DNA of 64,000 nucleotides, taken from Lanius collurio. Taxonomy: Eukaryota > Chordata > Aves > Passeriformes > Laniidae. Location: NCBI GenBank assembly GCA_020086605.1, contig JACBWW010000004.1, forward strand, positions 39,395,630-39,459,629, written 5' to 3'. Positions 12,505-24,000 of the stretch are shown one piece after another (the first letter of the stretch is position 1; each line of letters begins with the position of its first letter). Made by a program: the position numbers and the translations under genes. Below the pieces are notes generated by a model that did no database searches, was not told where the DNA came from, and saw only the letters and a list, made by a program, of their open reading frames with translations.

Positions 12505-14166
12505 ATTTTAAATTACATTGCAATAATGTTCTTCAAGTATCATCTTAGAGCAAGTAAAACCTTGCAATGAAATTGCTTGCCCACGTAATAATTGCTGAGC
12601 TGTATGATTAGAAATTGTCACTTTGCATATGCCATAGCCTTTGTTCTGCATGAATGTAACACACATCCATCAACTGGAATTTTTTTTTCCTGCAACTTTA
12701 ACACCAGTGTGTTCCTTGGAGTCCACAGATATATGCTATGTTTTAGAACAGTGTTCTAAATCAGCAGTGTTTCTGTTGATTTATGTGAATGATCAGACAA
12801 TTGATTTATGCCCCGGACTGATGCACTCCAAGCCCAAGTATCCAAATTTATTACTCTCTGAATCAATAGATTTGCCTTACATAAAATATATATATATAAA
12901 TATGTACATATTATATAGATATAGATATATGGCTTTTTCTTGTGCCTTTAAGCACTGAAATGTGTAAGCCCTGCTCAGCAATTACAAAAACAGATCTACA
13001 TTATCAAGCAGAAATCCAAAACACAGCCCCATGTTAGCCAATGGGAAGAAAACTAACACAGCTCAAATCAGAACAGCTATCATCTTATTTATTTCTAATG
13101 CAAAACTGATGAGTGGTTTTTCCCTGTTATTTCTGACTAAAACCTTGGCAATTTACCCAGACAGCGGCTGCACGACCCTTGTGGATTTTATTACCTGACT
13201 TTACTCCAGTGATGTTCCTAATGTTTGTCATGCTACTACAAGTGCGTTTTTTAAATCCCAGTTTCCAGTCAGTGCGTGTCACTGAGCCAGGGCATTTCTC
13301 TCTTAGCACACTGGGCTCTGCTAGAAGTTTTCACTTCCTCATTTCCAAAGGCATTACCTTTCTTTGTAATTATCATTCTTAGCAAATCAGACGTCTCTAC
13401 AGAGCTAGACCCGCTCTGCTAAACACGCCTGAGCTTTTCTGTGAAGAGCACTATTACCACCTTGTGGCTATTTAGGCCATCTATTACACTCAGAAGAATA
13501 GTGCAGGAGCATATTGCAGCCTTCTAAATTGTCAGCCTTCTCTTCTTTATCTTTGCTTTCACCTGCATGCACAAAAGCTAGGGAACTAAATCATTAAGAG
13601 CAAACAGCCTTAACATGTGCTACATAATATTTTAAAATCAAAGAAAAATAAACAAAATGTAAAATAAAAAACAACAACAACAACAACAACAAGAAACCAA
13701 AGAAAGCTGTAAGCCTTTATCTTCCAAATATCTGAAACTTTTCTTCTGGAAACTCTTACCATGTTTTCTCCCAGGTTTAGAAAGTTGTGGTTGTTTACCT
13801 TTAGGAAAAAAGTCCAAAAGGGTTGTGAGACAGGGCATAGTAACTCTCCTGAAACATAGTGGTTTAGTAACAGCAAAGGGAAAAATTATTCAATTTTATA
13901 ATTTAAAAATTATATAATGTTCATGGTCAATAAAATTAGTGCTTGGTAGAAAAGGCACAACTGAACAGAAAATGAGCCCAGGAATAGAGTGTTCCTGTCC
14001 CCTCTGGTTGTGATTTTGCTGGGAAATAGCACCAGGGACCACAGAAGGGAAGTGCCACAATAGCAGGTAATGAAGAAAGATTGTGTGTAGAGGGCTTCCT
14101 GGCTCTTGTCAGAACATACATGTATATTCTGTGTTCATCTTTTTATTCATACTTTCCTCCTTCTAG
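12505..14166. other. non-coding, with AT and AAC simple repeats
   Basis: Contains an AT-rich simple stretch at about 12885-12930 and the AAC microsatellite listed separately. The minus-strand frames at 13610-13876 owe part of their length to that microsatellite. Confidence 0.5.
13669..13692. repeat. (AAC)n microsatellite
   Basis: Eight uninterrupted AAC units, following an A-rich lead-in. The A-rich lead and the trinucleotide suggest growth from a poly-A stretch. Confidence 0.9.
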
Positions 14167-14284
14167 AGGAAGGGCCTTCCTGATGCAAGCCATGGTTTCA
14201 ACTTTTTATGTGATTTTCGGATTATTGATCCTAACACAAACTGAAAGTTCTGCAAAACTTTTTGCCAGGCTGGATAGAATAAGG
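14167..14284 (+). other. candidate coding exon with a membrane segment, unknown gene
   Basis: The acceptor TTTCCTCCTTCTAG (ending 14166) and the donor AGG followed by GTAAGG (14285) bound an open run of 39 codons, starting one base in and ending in phase 0. The peptide has a hydrophobic stretch AMVSTFYVIFGLLIL, long enough for a membrane helix. A charged tail, ESSAKLFARLDRIR, follows. I do not recognise the family. The next candidate on the same strand (24525) does not match in phase, so no gene model can be built. It may be a real exon or a chance combination of splice-like sites and open frame. Confidence 0.28.
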
Positions 14285-17200
14285 GTAAGGTTTTGAGAAG
14301 GTGGTGCAAGTCCCCAGCACAATTTTCGAGCACAATTTTTTAAGCATTATGATGCCGAAGCCTTATAATAATTCAGAGGAAATTTAGGTGGTGCCTCCAT
14401 CATCCAGGCTTCTGTCAGGCCATAGCACATCCACACCTGCCTGGCTGTATTGGCCAGCTGTGTTGTGTGGCCCAGAACCTGCAGTTATGTTGCTGTGGAC
14501 TTGCCTTGACACCTTCCTGGACCAGTTTTGGCCTTGAGATGTTGGCAAGTTCATCCTTATTTGCTGGATAACATCACATTTATGCTGAGAAATAGGTAAA
14601 CCAATAGTAACTAAGACAAAACTTTGGTAGTATGAGTTAATAGTGTTCTCCATGCTTCCACATATAGAGAGAATTTATTTTGGACTAAGATTTGTATAAA
14701 GTTGGATTTATAAGAGCACATAAGTTCTTGCTTTAATAATGGTTCACATTGCATATAAATAAAATTTCAAATTTTGTTGGTAATTCAATACTTGAGTGGT
14801 CCTATAAATCCAATAAAGTGTGTTTCTGCTTCTCAAAATAGCTTAACACCTCAAAAAAAAAGTCCTCAAATGACTCTTGAAAATAAAGGATTAAAATCCT
14901 TTATTGCTTTAATTCTTCTGCAGAATATATGTCAAGTCTGTCAACAGGTGTGATTCCACTATCAATTCACAAAAGGCAGCACAGTAAAAAATATTAGGGT
15001 TTTTTCCCCACAAAGGAAAGTATCCTTTCTGTCTGGCTGAGGTGAAGAACATTGTTTATGCTTAGTAACTACTGCAAATGATAGAAGGAAAAAACAAGTT
15101 ACATCTTCTTCCCTTTATCCAGTCAACAATATCTGACTTATCAACTCGGTCATAAATATTAATTATTGGTAATTACTATGTTTTATGCTAATACCCAGCT
15201 AGAATGGGAAGAAGAATATCAAAATAATGATCAACATTTCAAAATTATGTCTAATCAGGCAGATGTCTCAGGGCTCTGGTGAATAATTAAGTACTGTCTA
15301 TAATGTGCTCTGCAAAAGGAATTCAAACAAAAAGGACTAGAAGGCAAAGAAAAATATAAATATTTGGGGGGAAAGTGCTGTATAGTTTGAACTACATACA
15401 ATTAATTAACATTTCATAGATGTGGGGATCCTTCTAAACAATACACAGATTATAATTTCTTTAATGGCTAGAATCAGTAGATGGTTCTGATGGCACAAAG
15501 TGACAGAAGGAATCCATGAACAACGTGCTTTGCAGCAGGTGGGAAGGAGGAGTATTGTGCAATTGATGGAATAAGGGTGACTACAGTTTTATTTCTGGAA
15601 TTATTTTTACATAAGATCTGAGATTTGTTAAAACTAGTTTCTTTTAATAATGTTTCACCACTGGATGAAGTTGAACCTTAGCTGGTATAAATAAATGTAA
15701 TTTCAAGGTCAACCTTGCCACTGCACTTACTAAGTGAGTGTTTAGCCCTTCTATGTTGTATTTGATGAGCTGTAGTTTTAAACAGTGGCTAAGTGGATAA
15801 TCAGCAGGAAAGCCAAGCAGGCACAATTTGCAAAACCATGTTTTGCAAAGCGGTACAAAAATGTAACGTTTAGCTGTAAAAGCATGGTTATTTTCCCTGT
15901 CTGCTTCTACTGATTCTCTAAGCCTTGGGGCCTGGGTTTATTCTGCTTGATTTGAAGGAGGAAATCCAAATGCCTAATTTAAAAGGTCGCTCTGGACTCA
16001 GAGCCAGCACCCACGCTCTGCTAGCAGAGAGCAGATTCAGATTTTCACTTTGCCCTCTTCAGTTCCAGTGCCCAGAGTGCCCCTGGAGAGTCCTGGAAGC
16101 AGAAACTCAAGATAAGTGTCTTCCAACATTGATTGGCAGAAAAGATGCATGAAATTCTCATAGAAATCTTTGGAGAATACTTTATTAGGTTTTTATTTGC
16201 TGCAGAGAACAGTAGATATGAAAAACATCAGAAAGCTAATGATTCCTAAATCTACTATCTTTTAGGTTAGAAGTTGAAAAAGTATCAGAGAACCTTATCA
16301 AATTGTGAAAAGATCTTAGGGAGCTAGAGTGTCTTTCTACTACACTGTTATCTGAATAAATAATAAGCAAAGACTATTTCTTCTGAAGATATGACATAGG
16401 AACTTATATTGATGTAAATAATTGAAGCATCAGTTTTAGGTTTTGTCAAGAAATGCTGCCTTTAATATTGATAAATGCAAATAATAGCCATAAAATTAAT
16501 AAATCTGATCAGTTATTTTCCAACAGAATGCTTTTTAATGGAATAGAATAATTTAAAGGAAATGCATTATCTCATGAACATTTTGAAGGGGAAATTATTA
16601 CGTTCTGAATTAATTATATATGTATGTTGGTAAGTGATAAATAATCAACACTTATTTTAGAAACTGTAAAAAAAAATCCAATCTCAATGGTAGCAGGTAT
16701 TTTAGAGTTTTTCCTCCGTTAGACATTCTGTGGGACACACATGCCTCCCAGCACTCAGAAAGTCTGTGTGATTTACAGGCACTTAATTAGTAGAAAACCT
16801 GTGGGGATCAATTAAATTAGAAATGCATAAGTGGAATCTCAAGGGAATTTGATGAAGTTTTTGGGAATAAGTATTTGATAAAGTTTTTGCTGCTTTACAA
16901 GCAAGGAGATAATTCTCACCTTCAGTTCAACTCCAGCTTTTAACAGCTCATTTCTAGAAGGTTCTGAGTGTGGCACATGCATTGACAAATGCCCAGGGCT
17001 CTGAGGTATTAAAAATCTTAACAAATTGATATCTGTATAACCAGCTACTGAATCTAAGTAGTAAAGGGATCCATGAGGTGCAGTTTTCTAAGGCTGGGTC
17101 ATGCTCAGTCCTCATAAAATTAAGTATCAGAACTATTCTTTGAATTTATTTAAAAATAAGGGATAGAACACAGAATAGTGACAGAAGTACTGCACTGTTA

Positions 17201-20200
17201 ACATGCTCTGTGAATTGGTGAATAATTGTTCTGCTAATAGTACTTGGATCTAAACTTTCTTTTAACCCTTTTAACCTCAGAAAACTCCTGAGGTAATCTT
17301 GCATTCTGAACAAACTACAAAATACTTCTCCAGCTGGCTTCCACTTTGTGTCACATATCCTGAAATAATCTAAAAATACTTTTGTCACTTTTTGGGGGAG
17401 TTGCTAATGTCAATATCGAGCCCCCTCAAACATCCTCAGTACTCTGAGTCCTATCTAATATTTCTATGCTAATGCTGCTGTCTGACCTTTACATGAGGAG
17501 ACAGGTGGGAAAATACATATATCCTGTCAGCTCCCTAATGACTTGCTAATCTGAACAGACTCTTCTGTGCCAGCTGTGCCACCAGAAATTCCCCCTTTTA
17601 ACCTGAAGTGATTTGCATTTAAAGAAGTTTTAATGAGGCTACCTGATAGGTAGGTGAAACACTGTATAAAATTATAAGGGTTTTTTGTTATAGATAGTGT
17701 TCAGAATTCAGTATTTCTCCAAAATTTTTAGCCAAATATATGTGATTTCCAAGTTTCTTTTGTAAACTGGCATCAAATGCTGTGCAGTGGAAGGAGGCAA
17801 TCAATTCCTGGATCAGGTTCTAAGGTTTGTTTCATAGCTCTGTGCTCTCATGTCCCTAATTCGGTCTAAAAAAAAATTTAATTAAATATTTGGGCCTTGA
17901 AGGACTTTTCTTCCATGAATATAAATGCTTCAGAACCTATGGCCTCCAAAATGTCCTGTGCCACAATTTCATCATGAGATGTATGGAAAAGGCCTTCTCT
18001 TTCTTTCTGGGTGTGGAGTTTAGAAGTGTAACTGGATAATTTTATCATCATTTAGCATTTAATCATTAAATCTTGGGTGACAAGAAAAAGTGAGCTTGCT
18101 AAGCACTTTTAGCACAACATTTAAGATTCTCATCTCCCACCTATTTAGTTTCTCTGTGTATAAACGTCATTGTAAAAATATTTGTCACCTTCCCCTATGG
18201 CTTTTCTGGCCTGACAGTGCTTTTTTCTTTGCAGTAAACTGCCCAGAACTGCTGTTAGTATCTAAATTGGGAATGGTACATTTTCTTTGTAATTCCTGAT
18301 GTTCCCTTTGGCTTTCTACCCACTGCTGAAGTTTAAAAAAGCATTTTTAGAGGACTGTGTACAATGAGTCTGAGTTATATTTCCAGGCATAATTTGGAGC
18401 ACCAGTGTGCGTATGTAAAATTAGAGTTGTTTTTCTCTGCGTACATAATTTGCTTGCATCAGCATTTAATCTCATCTTCTATTTTATTGTCCAGTCATTC
18501 AGCATCGTGCAAGCCTTCTGTTCATTGTCAGAGTTAAATTTGCAGGAAGGGTAATTTCATATCACTGGCAAACATTACAAGAAAGTTTTTTTTTTATTTA
18601 ACTTTTGTCTGTAGTGTAAATATAAATTTGAGCTAACCCTACACAACAGTGGAATGTAATGCATACAAATAAGCAAATAAATTATAAAATGTGATGGAAA
18701 CAGTGGGTTTTTTATTACTATTTTCTATTGAAATGTATCACATCCTTTTGTTGTCCATTTGCCCTGTTGAAACTTACTGTTTTCAAATTGTGGTTTAAAG
18801 GACATTTTTATCAGGTGTTTGTCCAAGAGGTCAATTATGGAGATGTTATTCCAAATATTTGAAGAACTTATGTTTAAGATGAAGTGATTTAAGATGTACC
18901 TTAAATAAAATGAGTGTTAACAAAATAATGATGTTGCTGAAAATGTGAAATTGATCCAGAAGAATGGCCCTTTAGTTTCATTTTCCCCCTTCATATCTGC
19001 AAAGGTAAAAGGTGTTACAGGTGAAGAAACAAGCTGAAAATTTTACCTGTGTCTATTTCAGAATATTATCAATATGAGTTTGAATGCAGAAATTATTAAG
19101 TGAAAGTACATGGACTGCTTTTGGTAACTAGTTTATAATAATCTGGTTTCTATAATACTTACATCTAACAGTGCAGCACAATGTAAAACCTTGTGAGCCT
19201 CCCTGCTTAGACAGTGCTGTAAATCTTCCTGATCCTGTGAGTTTTCCATTATTTCAAATAATCTCAAATTTCAGAATTTCAAATAAACATTCTAACAGGA
19301 TGACTCCAACTCTAAGGAGCTCAGGGTATGCTAATTTGATTGAAGTAATAACTGTTTTCTAATTCTATCCTATTATTTCTAATTTCTTATCCTATTTCAA
19401 AAGGAAAGAAATTCAACACTAAGATGAAGTTCCTTTTATTTGATCACAGGTGCAGCTGCTCTGCCAGAGATGGTGAGCTACTGACTTCTTCAAACAGATC
19501 CTGAGTTTTAGCAGTTCATGAACCAAAGTCCATGTAAGTCAATGAAAAGAAAACCTCTTGATTTTAGTGAGCTCTACTTCAAGGTTATGTGAGAAGTGTG
19601 GACATCACTAGTGAGAATGAGAGTTTGGACTTACTGAACTATACTAATGTACAGAGGTTAAATTTCACTCTATTCTTTTTTCACATTTTGGGAAGCCCAT
19701 AAATTTACCAAAAAGTGTTGAACTACCAGCATGTATATTAGCAGTGTATAATTTTTCATTACTCTTAAAACAAGAAATCCATTAAAACATGGTGTGAAGG
19801 GCTTGCTCAGAAGCTCACTGGGTCTGATGAAAAGCATACTTTTCACACTTTGGAAAGTGAAAACACCAGACATGAGATCAGAGGCTTAGTGATTATCAGA
19901 GGAAGAGCACAGCCTGAACGACAAGGTGGAAGAGCTGTGTGGGTACAAAGTAGACACTCGTGGCTTGGCTTTTAGAATTCTGCTGTGCTAGAAGTGAAAA
20001 ACAGATCAGATAATAAAGGTCTGCAAAATTTCTGTCAGTCTGTGCACTCCAGTGCACATCAGCATTTTGAAAGGATGATATTTCATTGCACTGTGCAGAG
20101 GCTGAAAGTCATCTGAATATGAAAAATGTCTCTAAGGTTCTGTATCCTCTCAAACCTTTCCTCAGTCTTGATATGACATTTATTGTGTGCAGACCCAGTA

Positions 20201-20750
20201 CATCAAAGCTATTTTGCATGGATTAAACATGGATCCAAGTGCTCAGCTAGACTCAGAATAAAGCATCTCATAAAGTATATTTTTAACCTTGGAGCAGCCA
20301 GGAGCTTTTCTTCATGAAGGAGCACAGCTCCAGTGTTCCTGCTGACATGGGAATCCTACAGGTCAGATTTGTGTAAACCTGCACAGAACAGTTAAATTTG
20401 CATTGCATCAAGGTATGGTCCAGCCAATGGGCTGGTGTAGTACAGGTGAATACTATGAAATTTATTATGAACATGAGTTTGTTTCATGTCTATGGAAACA
20501 TGACCAGGAAGAAGTGTTTCCTTGAAGCACAAAAGTATAGACAGATCTGTGATCTAAAATGGTTCTGCATGGCAGCACTTTGAAGCCACTGTTGTTTTTC
20601 TGTTCCTTTAAGAAGACCATATATAGTATTTATGTTTTATTTTGCCCTAACATTGCAGAGCATCGATGCAGTGTAATCTTCCAATTAACCCCAGGCTTTG
20701 TATATGATGCACTGTGTGCTGGTACAATTTTAAAATGAAACAAGTTAGTT
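14285..20750. other. no recognised gene; region 3' of GAL
   Basis: About 6.5 kb of AT-rich sequence downstream of GAL. TESMIN, the gene expected on this side of GAL from mammalian synteny, would read on the + strand toward GAL. I found no cysteine-rich CXC motif of that family here. Short open frames (15925-16152, 17146-17388, 18090-18299, 19670-19873) lack any signature. Confidence 0.5.
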
Positions 20751-21001
20751 GCTCTTTATTTTTATTTTATCATTTACCTACAGAAAAAATTTACCAAAGC
20801 AAAATTATACACTATAACATTGCAGGAAAGGAAGGGAGAAAAAAAAAAAGCAAAAATAATCCAACAAACTAACCAGAGGGCAGAATGCTGTTTGCCATTT
20901 AGCAGATAAATGCAAACAAATCTTCTTAATTTCAGGTCATCTGGGTCTTTTGTTTAGAATTCAGTCTAAATCTACACTGCAACAAAAAAAAAATGCATTC
21001 T
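20740..21001 (-). other. GAL: GAL 3' untranslated region
   Basis: AT-rich sequence from just after the stop codon (21002-21004) to the estimated cleavage site near 20740. It contains several short A runs and no recognisable repeat. The length of about 260 bases is usual for galanin mRNAs. Confidence 0.65.
20755..20766 (-). terminator. GAL: GAL polyadenylation signals
   Basis: Two abutting AATAAA hexamers on the minus strand (TTTATT on + at 20755-20760 and 20761-20766) lie about 240 bases past the GAL stop codon. They are the first such signals downstream of the stop that I saw. Cleavage would fall at about 20730-20745. Confidence 0.7.
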
Positions 21002-21054
21002 TCAAGACTGGTTCATTTCCTCTGGTGTAGGTAGCTTGTCAAGTGCTCCCACCT
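21002..21054 (-). CDS. GAL: GAL exon 6, GMAP C-terminus and stop
   Basis: Acceptor CCTATTTTGCAG ends at 21055. The exon completes a glutamate codon, encodes VGALDKLPTPEEMNQS and stops with TGA at 21004-21002. The acidic, proline-containing tail matches the end of avian GMAP. Confidence 0.95.
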
Positions 21055-24000
21055 CTGCAAAATAGGAAAAAAAAAAGATAGCAGAGATGTAAGTATGCAT
21101 ATTTATCTTAGCAATTGAGTAATGAAATCCAGTTTCAGTAATATAAATTATTTTGGTACTTTTCTCAACTATAAGAGGCAAATCTTTGAACTTTTCATAT
21201 TTTAGTTTATAAAATCCTGTGGTTTTTTTTCTTTTGAATGTCAGTAATATCTTCCTGATATAATTTCAACATTTTAGAAACAGCAGTGACAGAACAATTA
21301 AATTATATTAATTTTATTATATCAATTGATATTGCTGGATCCCAGCATCTCAAAAGACTTAATATCATCTAATTACAGCTGCCATCCTGCACATTGCTCT
21401 TTATGAGGAGCACTTAAAGTTGGAGGGAATAATTTCCAAGAGAAAGAGCTGAAGGCCACTTTTAGTTATCACCAAGGTAAAAATATTGTAGTAAAAATAC
21501 TACCTTTTCCTTGTGGATTAAAATGTATATCTAATCTGAATAACTATTCCCTGAATCTGAACTCTGTGAGTGGGATTTTTTTGCCTTCCCCCTACAAGGA
21601 ACATAACTAAACCAATGTATTTATTGTAGTAAGGTTTCATTTAAGAAAAAGTGTTAAAGGATTTTAATAAGGAAAAAACATATGGTTTTCACCTGCTAAA
21701 TCTACAGTTCTGGTTTTGTGTAAGAGTTGGTACTAAGCCTTCCCAATAACTATCATTAAGAGATAATATGTGATAACATTCTGTCTGTTGCAACCTGAGA
21801 ATACAAGAACTTTGTCTGTGAAAAGCCAGACCTGGAGATTCATTTTTTTTGTTTTTCACAAGAACATGGTAATACCACCACCTTTTCTGAACAAAAACAA
21901 CTGTTTGTCATCACAGTCCTAAGAAGGGAGGCTTTTTTGCTCATTTGTTCCAGGGAAGAAGTAATCTGTAGTTCTGTGAGATGCATTTCATTTTCTTGTC
22001 TGATTTGCAGCTTTTTGCCTACTCAGAGAGTGTGTGCTTGAGCTTAACTTCACACCCTTTTTGTTGTGTCCAAACATTGATTTTGCTTCCTTGGTTCACA
22101 CAGCAGAGTAAAGGAGTGTTTTGGGCTCTTTCTTCACAGTGGCACAACAAACAAACTACACTTGGTCTACAGTAAATATACATGCTAATAATCTACTTTA
22201 AATATGTATTTGAATTATTTCAGGCCCTTAAGATTAGCTATAAGGAGGTTTTGTTTTCAAATGCAAATTCAATTCAATAAACATTGAATTATTTTCCTTG
22301 GGTGGATACAAATAATTCAGAAAACAATGAGTAAAAAGCATCCCAGGTATGCAGAAAACCAACAGATCTGTTGAAAAATCTCTTTTAATACCGAAATTAA
22401 AACACAAATGAACACACAGCTCCACAGCATACATTTACCACAAAATTGCTTACAATTTGTTGTATACAAAGGCAAGAATATAGAAGTTGCTGATTTATTG
22501 AATTGTCTAGTTTCTGAGACAGAAAAATCCTCAAATGTTTGCAGTAGAACTTTTTCCTACCTGTTGATTTCTTTGCAGCTATATATTATGGTTTTATACA
22601 TTTTGTAGACAATTTTAGAAGAGCTGAAGAGGTTTTAAAAAGCTAAAAATCATGGGATTTTTTAGGTTTTTTCAAAGCAAACCTAATGAAAACTCAGAAG
22701 CAGACGGATTTCTTCTTCACTGAATTCCATAGTAAATTTACCCTTCTTACAGAGCCAGCTGTAAGCTCAGTGCTACAACTCTTGTCACAACTGTGGGGCT
22801 GCACAGGGATTTTACTTAAGAACATTCCGAGTTGTTTGCCACCATTCAGCTTAGTGCTGTTGCTATTTTATCACACAACTTTATTGTAGAACAGATGCAG
22901 AAGGGGAGATGTGCTTCTTTTGTCAGCAACCAGGGATGGAATGGTGTCAGAACTCTGCTACATCAGATCTCCACTGAGCTGCAGTTTTGCAGCATCCACC
23001 TGTGCTCTGTGTGTGTGATCCCAAAGGTACTGTTCAAGGTCTTGCACACTCAAATCTGCAGCAGATGTGTACATTAAGGGATAGTCTTGTCTCCTCAGTA
23101 AATTTCATACCAGAAACTGTGAAAGATTAAAAGGTATTCACTAACCTTTAAGATGCAAGTAAGTCAAAAATTCAATTACTGTGCGCACAATGTTTTCATC
23201 AGCCACAGGTCTTCCAAGATTCCCTGTAAAACACGCTGGGTGTTACTTAGAGTTAACATGGTTCACAGATCCATCATGTGAGAAATTGTGGCTAAGTTTA
23301 TGAGTATGCTGGGGAGGGAAGAAAGCCCCAAAACTATCTGAAATTCCTTTTTCCTTAAAATCCTTGATGGAAAACCTCATTTCATGGAAGAACAAGCCCA
23401 TATAAGGCAGGTAACTGCAATTTTCAGAATTAACATCACCCAGCTTTCTATGCCATTGCTGCAGAGCAGCTGCTTTGACACCTTAATTGTTGTGGTCTTT
23501 GGGCCTTATGAGATCTGTTGCAGAAGAAAGGTATTCTCTGTTCCCAACTCTCTCCCTCGTATCCACCTGAGCCTGCAGGGATAGCTTAAATTTTAAATTT
23601 AGCCAACAAATTCATCACCTTTACAGAACACTTAAAAGTTCTTCATATAGCCTGACTTTGTTCCAAATAAGCCTTTCAAATTATACAGAAGTGATTTGTA
23701 GCCCAAAAGCTTATGCCTGGGTGCTTTTCTAAGAGTCCAGAAAGCTATGTTTTTACATAGGAACCTAATCCAATATACTTGTCTTTGATCTTGTGAAAAT
23801 AGCTTTTTGATGGTATTTTAATGGCCTAATGGGTGTGTGTTATTGCACTTTTGAGAAGGATGGTTTCTGCATCTGTTAATGGGAGGGAAAAAAGGAATTA
23901 GCAGGGGGTTGGAGGAAGACACCTTGCTGTTTTTAGGAGGATGGGGAACTGCTCTCTATTAAGAAAAAACGATAAGTAATTTCCCCAAGATTTTTAGTTC

